Source: Xiphophorus maculatus
Taxonomy: Eukaryota; Chordata; Actinopteri; Cyprinodontiformes; Poeciliidae
Reading direction: 5' to 3'
Assembly (NCBI RefSeq): GCF_002775205.1
Contig: NC_036456.1
Location: forward strand, 18,441,463-18,505,462
DNA length: 64,000 bases
Shown here: positions 1 through 20,470 of the stretch, in pieces
Position numbering within the stretch: the first letter of the stretch is position 1
Layout: every line of letters begins with the position of its first letter
Translations under genes and position numbers: made by a program
The notes under the pieces: model-generated
Database searches by the model: none
What the model was told of the DNA's origin: nothing
What the model saw: only the letters and a program-made list of their open reading frames with translations

Positions 1-149
1 CAACACTGTAAAACCGTCCAAACCCCAAAATGTGAACATTATGCCTGTTACGGCTTTATGAAAGTGTCACTTTAACTTTCTTCCCACATTTTGTAAAGTA
101 TATCAACGGTGACGGCGACCGAAGGAACCGGAGAATGGAGGAGGAATAC

Positions 150-333
150 CTGGCATAAGTTGGGGTGATGACAAAGATGGTGGAAAGCGAGGATTTAGGA
201 GGCTGCTTCTTCTCTGGTTGCTTCGCCTTCTCCAGCTGCCGTATCTGGCCCTGGAGGCGGTAGAGCTCCTCCTGCAGGCGGGATATGGCGCGGTCTTTCG
301 GCAGGTCGTGCTCTGCGCAGTCGCAGTGCTGGC
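150..333 (-). CDS. b3gat3: b3gat3 coding exon 2
   Basis: The acceptor is TTGCCCAG. It encodes GQHCDCAEHDLPKDRAISRL and then a Gln/Glu-rich stem and the first catalytic strand ending TPTYAR, with the last Arg codon split (AG) at the GTATTCC donor. Reading on past the donor gives low-similarity sequence, which supports this exon end. Confidence 0.9.
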
Positions 334-871
334 CTGGGCAATAAATCGATTTAATCACTCAATAGTATTTTTAGTTTTTGAAGACTTATTATTTGGAAAA
401 TTTTGTGTTTCTATAGTTCGGAATGATGTCAGCACACCCAGAATCGCCATTTTGTTTGACATAAAAAAGAATATTGATTATGTTTTAAAGACATTTCCCA
501 CATGTTACTTTCGGTTCCTGAAAGTAAGGTGGGAATATTTTATCCAGCTGCTGTGTTGAGCTTTCAATCATCTGAGACCCTTCTGCCATGTAAGAAAAAA
601 TAAAATGAAATCTAAAACTGAGAGAAAACATTGCATCTGAAAACAAGTTGTGAACTTATTTTATTTTCAGTTTCACATATTTTATTTCAGTTTCGAATAT
701 TTTTTTCTTCAATTTATTTATTTGATCAAACTTTATGGCACCAATTTAGCTCCATATTTTCTGGCTATCCTACCTACCGAGCTGCATCAATGCATAGATG
801 AGACCCATCAGGGAAACCATGAAGTACAGCACAAACACAGTCTTCAGCTTCAGCTTCATCCTCGCTGCCAT
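150..871 (-). CDS. b3gat3: b3gat3, beta-1,3-glucuronyltransferase 3 (GlcAT-I), 5' part only
   Basis: Galactosylgalactosylxylosylprotein 3-beta-glucuronosyltransferase adds the glucuronic acid that completes the GAG-protein linker tetrasaccharide in the Golgi. Two coding exons are visible on the minus strand: 871-778 and 333-150, joined in phase (a glycine codon is split 1+2). The product starts MAARMKLKLKTVFVLYF, a short basic cytosolic tail followed by a hydrophobic signal anchor at about residues 11-31, as expected of a type II Golgi enzyme. Exon 2 encodes a CDC motif, a coiled stem rich in Glu, Arg and Gln (about residues 40-70), and the start of the catalytic domain, TIFVITPTYAR, which matches the GT43 family. 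The ATG at 871-869 has a good context (ACCATGG); the Met four codons downstream (859-857) aligns with the human start MKLKLK and could be used instead. Exon 2 ends at a GTATTCC donor; the remaining exons lie beyond position 1. Confidence 0.9.
334..777 (-). other. b3gat3 intron 1 with a repeat fragment
   Basis: A 444-bp intron. Positions about 405-470 match part of the inverted-repeat element at 27264-28003: both carry GATGTCAGCAC, CCCA and TTTGACAT in the same order. Nothing else is recognised. Confidence 0.6.
778..871 (-). CDS. b3gat3: b3gat3 coding exon 1
   Basis: Encodes residues 1-31 and the first base of codon 32: cytosolic tail plus transmembrane anchor (LYFMVSLMGLIYALMQL). It ends CAGCTCG at donor GTAGGTAGG. 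Confidence 0.88.
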
Positions 872-3800
872 GGTAGCTCTGAGAAGGAAATAGATCAAGC
901 TAATGTGAATTCAAACAAAATGAAGACGTTTCTTCCCCAGGCAGCTTTACTTTTAACCCCTAAAGGTATCTGAGGTTTAAATAGCACGATAACAAATCAG
1001 TGGGAGAAAAGGCTAGGCTAACACTTAGCATCACTCACCAGAGGCGGGAAACGGGGTCAGGTAAACTTAAAGCTTCATGTCATCTCGACTAGATGTAAAT
1101 AAAGGTCGCTCAGAGTATCAAAACCTCCATTCATTATTGTGTCTGATCAGGGCATTTCTGCAGCGAAGTGCACCAACAACGTCCGGTGTTAGTGGAACCC
1201 CATAAAGAGTCCCCCTGGAAACATCTATGATTAGTTCCGAGAGCGGAAAAATAAAGATGTTTACCAATTTCTATATAGGTATAGTAAAATATTATAAACA
1301 TTTTTTTTACAGTTAACTAACCAACATGTAAAAATGAAAACTATGTAAATTATAAATAACTAGCTATAATTATGTATTTTATTCTTTCAAACTAGATATG
1401 ACTAAAAACTGTTATGAAAAATTAACTTTATATTTATGCAATTCATCTTTTGTGCTATAATTTATTTTATGCTTTCACTTTTTCAAAGGTTACCGCAATT
1501 AAAAACCCAAAAAGTACCCACCTCATGGATCGTGCATCATTCCTCAAATGAGAAAAAATGAGGACATCATTAATCAGAAATGTTAAAATATTAAGTTTAA
1601 ATTGCATTATAAATAATGCGTATTATTTCAAAATGAGATATATATTTTTTCAAAAATAAAAACCATGTAAATTATATAATGTAATCCATATTGCTGTTTT
1701 GAAATAAAATAGTTTTTACAAGTAATTACATAAATGTATGTATATCACGATTTATGTAATTATAAATTTAAAATCAGATAAATATTTTCAGTTAGCCATA
1801 CTTAAACTATAGAAAATGAAAACCTACTTTGTAAATGATGTATTAAGTACAATGTATTATTTTAAAATCAGATATAGAAATAAAAGTCAAGTTAACTCTT
1901 TTTGAAAATGCCAAAATACATTTATAATATTACAAATAAGTTAGAATATTTACTCATTTCTCATATTTTTTTCTAAATAAATCTAATAAACTATAAATAA
2001 TTTTTTTATTCAATTAAACTTCACTGTTTAGTAAAATGTATAAATCAGATAATTTCCCAAAGCAATACATGCAAGCGGAAAATAGAAGTATTTCCTTTAT
2101 GTGTATGTCCAATAAAATAACAGAAAAAGGGAAAATTTCTTATGAAGTCAGACAACTTTCCTTTATTTGTAACATACAAATAAAACACTGACAAGGCAGA
2201 ATGACTTTCCCTTTCATTGTCACTGAAACAAGCACTCTCAAACATGGCGTTTGTTTTAATTGAACATCACCTTTTTTTAAAAAAGCATTTCGCCCCTAAA
2301 AGGCTGAGAAAAGACGAGAGGATGGATCCACAACAGCTTATATATATTTATACTTATGTACAGAGAGGAAATAAAAATGAAGAGAAGGACGTTGAAGAAA
2401 CCAAAAATACTCACTGGATTCAAAACCAACTGGTTACAGAAATTCTCCTCAATCCCCAGTGAGGGCTTTTATAAAAAAAACCAACAAAACAAAAAAACAG
2501 CCTGCAGCAGATCTAAATTTACTCTCATGCACTGTCACATTTTTAAAGGAACTGCAACAAACTAAAACTGAACAAGTTACTTACAGGGATTTCAGTGTTT
2601 TCACTATTCAGGTTGTGTTTAAAGTCTTTTACATATGAAACAGACTCCAGATCAGAGCCAACAGGAAGCTGAAAAGATGATTGACTGACCTGAGAGAGAG
2701 AGAGAGACTATGCAGAACAGCATTGATCTAACTGTGACCTATATGGTACAAAAATGTGAGTTATAGTAGAAATAAGCACGTTGCCTGGTCCTTTTGTCCT
2801 TTTCCTGATCACTGAAAAAGACAGAAAACTTTTTCTTTTTTAGTTGGGAAACAATCAGCAAGTCTCACATCATATTCAGTCAGCCGTGCGGTTATTTTTG
2901 TGATTCATGACATTTCTGACCTGTGTAGTTTTTCACATTTCAGCCTCCAGTTTCACATTTTACAACAGGCATCAAAACCGTACAAAAACTTGATAGAACC
3001 GCTTACGAAAGAAACAAAAAAAATCTTAGAAACATACTAACCTACTACCCTCATCATGATGCTGGATGGAGAAACTTCCCATCTACTCCTCATGCATGCA
3101 TTTTAAAACAAACAGTACTGGATGTAAAACTAAAGAGCCTCTGGAGGGAGAAAAAAAGAAGCAAAAAACAGGGTTTCTGATTTATAACAGCACATGAATC
3201 AGTCTGAAAAATACCCTCAAGTTTGTTTTTTTTAAATAAATGGATGTGAACGTAACCTTAAAACAACTAAGCTAAACTTATTACTTTTTGGTGAGACGAT
3301 GTTATGCATACATGCAGAACAACTTGCTGCACCTCTAAATTAAGTCTAAATTTCATGCAGCTGCACGTTTTGGCTTATGTCTGCTGGTTTAGAAAATTTG
3401 CAAAAGGAATTTCAGAGCTGCTGTTTCATCATTCATCAATATATTGATGAATGATGAAAACAAGTTAATACTGGGGAACGGAGAAGGAATGACGCTTAGC
3501 TTCCAATCAAACAATCCTCTGAACCCGATTCAGGTCAAAATCAATATGATTTTAGACGACTGCATGAACATTTTGTTTATGTTGGCTCTTTAGTTATTTA
3601 CTGATGCTGTTCTTTTTCCAGAGTAGATTGATTATACGCCAAATAAAATAGGAATTTGGTGCTCAACTCTAAACACAGGATCTAATATTTACATACATGT
3701 TTATGATTTATTAACTGAATGTATCAATTGTTGTGTGGAGCAATCAACAAGATTCTGGTTTAATTCTGGGTGGAGTTTTCACAATTCGTATCAGATATGG

Positions 3801-5321
3801 AAGAGTTTCTATAAATTAATCAACAGCGTAACCCTCAAATGTAAAAATTGTTGAAGTTGGAGCTTAATAGTAACCCGTTTCTTTACATTTTCTACTTCCA
3901 ACAAGAAGGACCCTGCTCCAAAACGGACGCCATTAAAAATGACTAAAATTATTCAGCTAAATGGTAAAAACTTGGGAGTCATGAACCTTTTCCAACAGAT
4001 CAAAGATCGAAAACATGGATCCAAACTGGGTCTGGAAGGCTAAACCGGACCAACATCAAACCAAGAAATCAACCAATATAAACAAACTCTGCAATGTCTA
4101 ATAAGATGTCAGATGTGATTGAGGTACAACTGGCTATTAATAGGAGTGAATGTAAATATTTGAGCCTGTATGTACACTGCAAAAACAATTAAAAGTATTA
4201 GTTCCACTGACAGATTATTTCACTTATCACAAAGCATTTTCTTGTAAAAAACACAAATCTACCAGTGGAATTAATACTTTTTTTAAAATCAGTATAAAAG
4301 GAATTATTTAATTAAAACAAGTTCCTATATCTTACCAAAATGTTACTTGTAGGTTAGTTTTATCTTATTTAAAGTGTACAAAGAGATTTGCACAAGAAAC
4401 TAGACCAAAAAGAAATACTTTGTAAGATTTTGTGTTTTTTCTCTGTGGATTAGGTTTTAAGCTGTGCAACCATTTCAGTTTTCTGCTGTAAAGTTATTCC
4501 ACCTGTGGTGAGTGTATGTAAAGTTGTGATCTGAACTCTAAATGTGGCATCATAACACTGATATCTGGACCTCTGAAATATGAGGCGAAATGGTCGAAAG
4601 GATCTTCCAGAACTTTCAGGCACAGAGGACAGGGAAACGCGAAGGAGAAACTGGAGCGTGGGAAACCGATTCAGCATCATAAAGCGTTAAAAGAGAGGAG
4701 GACAAGAATAAGTAATCTAAACTTCTGGATTAAAAATGGTAATAAAATAAAGAAAAATTAGGATTAAAGCAGCTTCTATGTAAATACAAACAGGGAATGA
4801 TGGGGGATTGAGCAGATTATAGCAATCCTGCGACTGTTTCCATAAGGCAGGGAGAAACATTCGTCATCAAGAAGCTGCAGCTTGTCGACACAAACTGGAC
4901 AACTCATTCAAGTTTCACACCTGCTGTCTTGAGTCAGGACATGATTTAAAGCTTTTCAACTGACTAGAGGCTGAACCAGCACAAGTATCTGGTCTTAAGC
5001 CACAGAATCAAAGAATCAAAATGACTCGTTACACTGCAGAACATGAAGAGACGGGAATATATCTATGAACGGCAATGAGACCATGAGTAGGTGAAAAAAG
5101 AGGGAGCGGGTCAATAAGTTGGGAGGAGAGAGAAAAGCTTGAGCTGCTTTCCGTCTTTGCAGAAGGAATAAAAACAAACGCACACAAAACAGAATCCTGA
5201 AAAAAGCCTATCAGCATCAGGACTTCCACCTGGGGCTCGTTTCTGACGCCGTTCAATCCCCCACCCCAGAAAAACGCTCCATCATCCACACACACGCACA
5301 GCTTTTGAAAGTCGTCGCCCA
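872..5321. other. Interval between b3gat3 and naa40: b3gat3 promoter side and naa40 3' UTR/downstream
   Basis: b3gat3 5' UTR and promoter sequence should lie between 872 and about 1250, which is less AT-rich than what follows; I see no convincing TATA box. 1260-2050 is very AT-rich with no coding signal. 2050-5321 must include the naa40 3' UTR, but I could not choose a poly(A) site. A short mobile element lies at 4175-4440. The small ORFs in this stretch have no exon-like borders or family resemblance. Confidence 0.5.
4175..4440. repeat. Short inverted-repeat element (MITE), copy 1
   Basis: It begins CACTGCAAAAAC and ends with the near inverse, TTTGTAAGATTTTGTGTTTT. Internal landmarks ACAAGTTCCTAT, TTACTTGTAGGTTAG and AAGTGTACAAA recur in the copy at 5692-6013. 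It has no coding capacity. This sort of element is widespread in fish genomes; its superfamily cannot be set from here. Confidence 0.75.
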
Positions 5322-14798
<9,477 letters not shown>

Positions 14799-15180
14799 TT
14801 TTTTTTTTTTTTACAGCTGTGACTTATCGTTTTCTTCCAGGCAAACACTCCTCTATTGTCCCGGTGCCGCTCAGTTATTATTAGTACCGTGACTCCGACC
14901 GCCGGAGGAAAGAAAAAAAAGGGGGAGCAGATTAATGTGACAATGATAAATAAGGTGCTAACGAAGCTAGCTGCATACGTCGCCGACTGTTGGGGGTGAA
15001 AGAAAAGTGGCGGCCAGTCATAAAATCTGACCTAAATCGCAAAGAAAATCTTTTAATTGCTATGTAAGCGGTCGCATTCGCGCCAACACAGCGACGTTGA
15101 ATTCATTAGGGCTCCTTCCTCTACCCCCCCTCTACGCTTTCTTTCTTTCTTTCTTTCGTTCCTCCTCTCTGTCCCGTGCT
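14799..15180 (-). promoter_or_regulatory. naa40 5' UTR and presumed promoter
   Basis: This lies immediately upstream of the naa40 start codon. It is richer in CpG than its surroundings (for example CCGACCGCCGGAGG near 14895 and CATACGTCGCCGACTG near 14972) and carries a TTTC repeat at about 15139-15156. No TATA box is evident. The transcription start is not identifiable from sequence alone. Confidence 0.45.
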
Positions 15181-15682
15181 GCATTCACTTGTTCCTTCTC
15201 CCATCGGAATTTTCAAACTCCACGCCCTAACTAAACACTAAACGCGTCCAAAGCCCGATATTTTGCCTCTAAGCAAACTTATATTTTAAATACATGTAAA
15301 TTTACACCTTTGTAATATGTAAACGTGTGGCTTTTATCACTTAAGGCAGTTATTAAGATAAATACGTATTTTATTCAACTGAAGGAGGCGATCCCTTTAA
15401 GAAACAGACACATCCTGGTGTATCTGTGTAAAGTAATTTAAGAACTGTCTGTTAAATAGAAACATGAGTATGAGTACTCCTGATACTCCCGATAAAGTAG
15501 AAAAGCGAAACCTGTGACAACTTCTGAAATATAGAACAACTGTAATATCTTCTTTACCTCGAACATGATCTTGCATTACGAAGCATAGAAAGTGCTACGT
15601 TGATAAATAACAGTTACTTTTGTCCACTTTCACGCAGTTAGACTGGATTACATGAAATATCAGACATCAACAAGTTATAAAG

Positions 15683-15688
15683 AAAAAA
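15683..15688 (-). terminator. Pol III terminator of tRNA-Leu
   Basis: A run of six T on the sense strand, seven nucleotides past the last base of the tRNA, as expected for RNA polymerase III termination. Confidence 0.85.
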
Positions 15689-15695
15689 TGGTTCC

Positions 15696-15777
15696 TGGCA
15701 GCGGTGGGATTCGAACCCACGCCCCCGAAGAGACTGGAGCCTTAATCCAGCGCCTTAGACCGCTCGGCCACGCTACC
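15696..15777 (-). tRNA. tRNA-Leu (anticodon AAG)
   Basis: An 82-nt gene starting GGTAGCGTGGCCGAGCGG and ending CCACCGCTGCCA. The anticodon stem CTGGA/TCCAG encloses loop TTAAGGC, so the anticodon is AAG. The long variable arm is that of a leucine tRNA. The A box (TGGCCGAGCGG) and B box (GGTTCGAATCC) are intact, and acceptor bases GGTAGC and GCTGCC pair (one G-T pair). No intron and no encoded CCA. It reads almost identically to the vertebrate tRNA-Leu-AAG I know. It lies about 0.9 kb upstream of the naa40 start codon, between naa40 and rcor2. Confidence 0.97.
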
Positions 15778-16059
15778 ACACACACGTGCTCTCCCAGCAG
15801 GGATGATATTTAAGTGGTGCCAGGACGGTTCAGATAATATTTCGGCTTCTGAGATGCTAATCCAGAATGGGATAACATCCTGAATACAAAAAGCAGTTTT
15901 CAGATTATGATTTTGATATTTAAGTGAAGAACTTATCCAAAGCAACATGGCTCTATATAAAAAAATACATACCTTGTTTTGTATGGCTAACATCAATGCA
16001 ATAACTAGCATAGTCACTGTGGAGGAGTTTTCTCTCACTGTTGTTTGCCAAATTGTTTT

Positions 16060-16310
16060 AATTCAGCCATATCTGAGTTTTTCCGAGTATGATTGACCTG
16101 TTTAAGGTAATGTCTCAGACTGATTTAAGTCCAGACTTTGAGTAGGCCATTTCAAAACATTGACCCATCAAGTGGGTAATAATGTGCTGCTGTAATTTGA
16201 TCATTGTCCTGCTATATAAAGTGTTTTTGAGTAATCCTATATGTCACTGTAAGTGTTGTTTTTCAGTAAAATTATGAAGCACCGAGACTTACAACCACTG
16301 AAGCAGCAGT
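16060..16310. mobile_element. Tc1/mariner-like remnant
   Basis: Contains GATTTAAGTCCAGACTTTGA and GTAGGCCATTTCAAAACATT, matching the inner part of Tc1-like repeats common in fish. No transposase reading frame is left. Confidence 0.6.
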
Positions 16311-16322
16311 GTTCCACATCGA

Positions 16323-16336
16323 CCACTAGATGGCGG
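16323..16336 (+). promoter_or_regulatory. CTCF-like motif
   Basis: CCACTAGATGGCGG fits the CTCF core CCA(C/G)(C/T)AG(A/G)(G/T)GGC(A/G)(C/G) at every position. It is a sequence match only, between naa40 and rcor2. Confidence 0.5.
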
Positions 16337-16381
16337 TAAAGTGGCATTAAACTGCCAAATCCCACTCCAGTCCCAAAGAGT

Positions 16382-16382
<1 letters not shown>

Positions 16383-16447
<65 letters not shown>
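16383..16447. repeat. (AAT)n microsatellite
   Basis: About 21 uninterrupted AAT units. Confidence 0.97.
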
Positions 16448-17288
16448 GTGCTTGAGTGGAGCTTGGAGCAAAAATGTAGCTTAGTGCCATCATAACTTTA
16501 ATGTATAAAGGTCATAAAAGATATGATTGTTGTTACTACTTCTGTTATTTTTAATCTTTTTGCTGTACAGTATCTTTGAGTGCCTTGAAAAGCATTTTAC
16601 AAATAAAATGAAATGTAATTATGATAAAATTATAGATTTATGGGTTTTTTTGTATTTATATTTTTCTATCTTTAAAATTATGCTAATTCAAGCAATAGGT
16701 TTTGCCCCACAGAGCAGAAACTATTTCCACCATTTTTATTTGGATGATCTGGGAGAACCTGGTTGACCTTTGATTAGCAACCCTTAAGCTATTTATTATT
16801 ATCTTTAAAATAGTGATGACAAAGCAGATTGCTGCACAAACATGCACTAACTTCATACAAAAAGGTGTTTGACACCATTTCTGTTTTTTAAAGATTTTTA
16901 AGAACATGGACAAGGAGCCACTGAACTCCACTGGAGGCAAGGGTGCCTGACTTATACTTATCACTTCAACCTGTCTGGATATTTCTGTGTATACTTGAAG
17001 AACTCCCAAATTACTTATCTTTGGTTAAAGCATCAAATTGGCATTGATTGAACAACATTGCTTTTGTGCCTCAGCATGGGGTGTAAAAACATATTTTAGT
17101 CATTATGACATTGGATGATCACCTATCTCTTGAAATATCTAAATAAAGACTTTGTGTAGGGGTTTCTGTGAATCTCAGAGCACTAGCAGCAGATCTCCAC
17201 AGCAGGCAGATGGCCTTGTCTCCAAACCCCGCCTACAGTCTTTTGTCCTCAGGGAATCTGTCTCAGAAACACCTTTTTTTCCCAATCG

Positions 17289-17302
17289 TCAGTAGAGGGC
17301 GC
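17289..17302 (+). promoter_or_regulatory. CTCF-like motif (weaker)
   Basis: TCAGTAGAGGGCGC matches the CTCF core except for the first base. Confidence 0.35.
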
Positions 17303-17734
17303 AGTGAAGCCCATTTGAAAGTGAGGCCTAGTGTTTATTGCAACAAGCCTTTTCTATTATTGCATGCTGCAGCAGGAGAGGCCAGATAGTTTCTGCTCAG
17401 ATGTTCTTGTCTCTGTCAGTAAGCACAGCGGCGCAGGGGAGGAGGATAAAATGCAATAAAGACCCCTGACCACCTCCACCCACACGTATACTGTTATACC
17501 TGTAACTACAGACACACTCAGCTGGATGAGGAAGGGTGGAAACAGGGGGGAGGATGAGTAAAAGAATCAGCAGTGCAGTGTGGAGAGGTCCAGAGCAGAG
17601 TGGATGAAGATGGGAATGAGCTCAGAATTGCCTAGACTGGGCGTCTACAAGCCTACAGTGTGCTTCCTAAGAAGATATCTGCCCTCAGGACTGAAACCTT
17701 AAATCAACTCTGGTCAATTATGTTTAATTTGCTG

Positions 17735-17900
17735 TGTCTCGCAAAACTATTCATACATTTGGTCATGTTGCACTCAAACTTCAGTGTGTTTTTCTAGGAT
17801 TTTATGTAGCAGAGCCACTGTCAACTGAAAGGAGACATTTTTCACAAATAAAAAAACGCAAAAAGTGTTTAAAATCAAGTGGAACCAAATTGCTCTGAGA
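17735..17900. mobile_element. Dispersed repeat fragment
   Basis: CAAAACTATTCATACATTTG, GTCATGTTGCACTCAAAC and GATTTTATGTAGCAGAG follow the order of the repeat family better preserved at 20040-20470. Confidence 0.55.
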
Positions 17901-18689
17901 CGTCGCTCAAAGTCCAACCTTGTGTGATTTACTATCAGTGTAAATATACACGCTTCATGAAGACTTCAGAGGTTTGCTTTGCTTTGTTTCTCCAGAGCAG
18001 TACATCACGGGTTGGTACAGTTTGGTAAGTTATTTTATCTATTTTGTGTACAATCTCCTTCAGTTGTAGATCCATAGGACAACGGTACAGTTAGGGAGGA
18101 GTTACCGGCGTCACACAACACAGTCCATTGATTGGGGGACAGAAAAATGTCATAAGAACGAGACATACACACCGGCATGGTGCAACGTTAGGCCTTTAGG
18201 TTTAACCCTGCATCCCAGTGAGAGTCCAACTGGTGGAGGACATTTGATTCTCAGCAGATTGCTTTTGTTGACTGTGCAAAGTTTCATGTTTGCATCATCT
18301 TGTGAGCAACTATTGCCATATTTTACGCCAATCACTCAGACTATTATAAGTAAAGAGATGCAAATTAGCTTGTCCCTTTTTAATTACGCTACTCGGCAAC
18401 CATGATTTATTAGAGGAGGATCAAAGGGTGATTGGTAAATCGGGTTATAATGACCCAACAGAAACCCCTGTAAGGCCAAACTATGCAAATATTCCTCCAA
18501 ATTCTGTCATTGTAAAGCTGAGCAGGAAGCTAATCTGTGAAGCTAATGAGCATTAGTCTGTGTCCTGAATTCTTGTTCCAAGAGCTCTCTTCATTTCAGG
18601 ATTTTGTGACAACAGGAAGAGTTTTTTTCTGTTCAGTCTGATTCTAGGATGGATGGATGGATGGATGAGTTGTGTAAAAATGTGGAGAG

Positions 18690-19545
18690 GAATGCAAAGG
18701 AAAACAGACGTTTTCCTCATGAGGAGCAGACTAACAGACAGGCGAGAAGAAGGAAGGAGACAGGTGGAGAGCTAAGGAGGTGGTGGAAAAGAGAGGATGG
18801 GCGGAACACCGAGCTACAAGAGAGGATGAAGAGGAGGAGGAAGAGTGGTGGATGAAAGGAGGGAGCTAAGAGGGTGGTGAGAGGGAGATATATAACAGTT
18901 GTTCATTAGTGAAGATATGTTAGGGACCGGAGAGACGGTGGACTAATGAGAAGGGAGACGAGGAGGAGAGGAGAGAAGGTGCAAAGGGTGAAAATGAGAC
19001 TGAAGAGGGAGGAAGAGGAGCAGGGGAGGGGAGAGGTGGGGTAAGAGGTGGGTGGAGGAGAAGGAGTGGTGAGGTGGTGGAAGTGAGCGAGGCGAAACTG
19101 GTTGGGGGAGGGGAAGGGAAGAATTTGCACGTACGCACACCACACAAACACACACTGTTGAAACAGCAAGCAAAGAGGAAGAGGAGAACGTAGAAGAGTG
19201 AGATGATGAGAGCAGAAAAGACACAAGAAGAGGGGGAAGATTTGGAGAAGGAGGAGGGTAGGGACATGAAAAGAGGCGAGGTTATGAACGGGAAGGAACA
19301 GATGGAAAAGAAGGAGGATGAGAGGAATTAGGGCATGGAGGAGAGGAGGAAGAGAGAAAGTTACAGAAGCAAAAAGACCGACGAAACTGGAAGGTGAATC
19401 AATCAAATGAAGGAGGAAGCAGGAGCACTGAGGAGGAGGAAGAGCAGGGAGGGATGGAAAACAAGAAAGCTCATGGAGGAGATGGTGATGAGCTGGGATG
19501 AGGAAGAGGAGGAGGAAGAGGAGCTGAAGGAGTCTGTAACAGTCT
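18690..19545 (+). repeat. Purine-rich (GA/GGA) tract
   Basis: About 850 bp in which the plus strand is overwhelmingly A and G (GAGGAGGAGG, GAAGGAGGAGG and similar), broken only by a short CACACACA stretch near 19135. Long ORFs on both strands here (for example 18906-19406 minus, Ser/Leu/Pro-rich) follow from the composition. Confidence 0.85.
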
Positions 19546-19865
19546 GCTGCATGTCAACAAGTAACCCTTGTGAGGGTCACAGCAGGTTGTTGCAACAGCT
19601 GTCCATAAAAACACTCTATATTCTGCTCTCTCTCTCTCACACACGCACACACATCTACCTGTGCGAGTACAGGTGCACACACAGATGCAACAAAATGTCT
19701 GCAGACACGAGGCCGGGACTCATCTTAAGCTTTTGACATTTTAAATGAAAAGAATAATAAAATGGAGCAGTCTGAGTCTGTGCAACTGAGTCACAGCAAG
19801 TTCAAGCACAAAGTCACGCATGCTTCTGGGGACACTGTCTCTCTCTCTCTGTCTCTCTCACTTGT

Positions 19866-19890
19866 ACACACACACACACACACACACGCA
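19866..19890. repeat. (CA)n microsatellite
   Basis: About ten CA units, preceded at 19841-19858 by a TC repeat. Confidence 0.95.
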
Positions 19891-20039
19891 CATACACACT
19901 CACTCACAGCAGTATGGAGCCATGAACGTGCCAAGTGTGAAAATAAAGATGGCGGTGCGCTACGGAACAGCATCTAACAAAGAAACCTTAAGCTATATAA
20001 ATTAAACTGAATTGAACTGAACCCGTTGCTAAAAGATTC

Positions 20040-20470
20040 TTTAAAATCATACAAATGTACAGCGCTCTGCAAAAGTATTCACACCCCACTAACATTTTGT
20101 CGCATCACAACCCCAACCTTCATTATATTTTACTGAATTTTATGTGAAAGAACTCAAAAATAGTTACTACTCCTCTTTGTAAAACAATTCAGCCCTGGTC
20201 AGATTGGATGGAAAGAGTCTGTGAACATACATTTTCAAGTCTTACCACAGATTCTCAATTTGATTTAGATCTGGACTTTGACTAGGCCATTCTACTAGAT
20301 GAATATCCCTTGACACACAGCTCTGGATGTATCTTTTTGGTTGTTTTCTTACTGGAATGTGAACCTTCACCCGAGGTTTGAGTCTTCTTCAGCCTGTAGC
20401 AGCTTTTCTTGTGCCGTATTTAGTTCCATACATCTTCCCATCAACTCTAAAAAGCTTCTCTGTCCCGCCT
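20040..20470. mobile_element. Dispersed repeat, best-preserved copy
   Basis: AGCGCTCTGCAAAAGTATTC, ACACCCCACTAACATTTTGT, GATTTTAGATCTGGACTTTGA-like text and CTAGGCCATTCTACTAGATG follow the order of a ubiquitous teleost repeat; the 3' part has CATCTTCCCATCAACTCT. No ORF of a transposase is intact. Confidence 0.65.

Noticed and set aside
18906-19406. 166-residue minus-strand ORF rich in Ser, Leu and Pro
   Set aside because: Direct result of the purine-rich tract; several overlapping frames are equally open.
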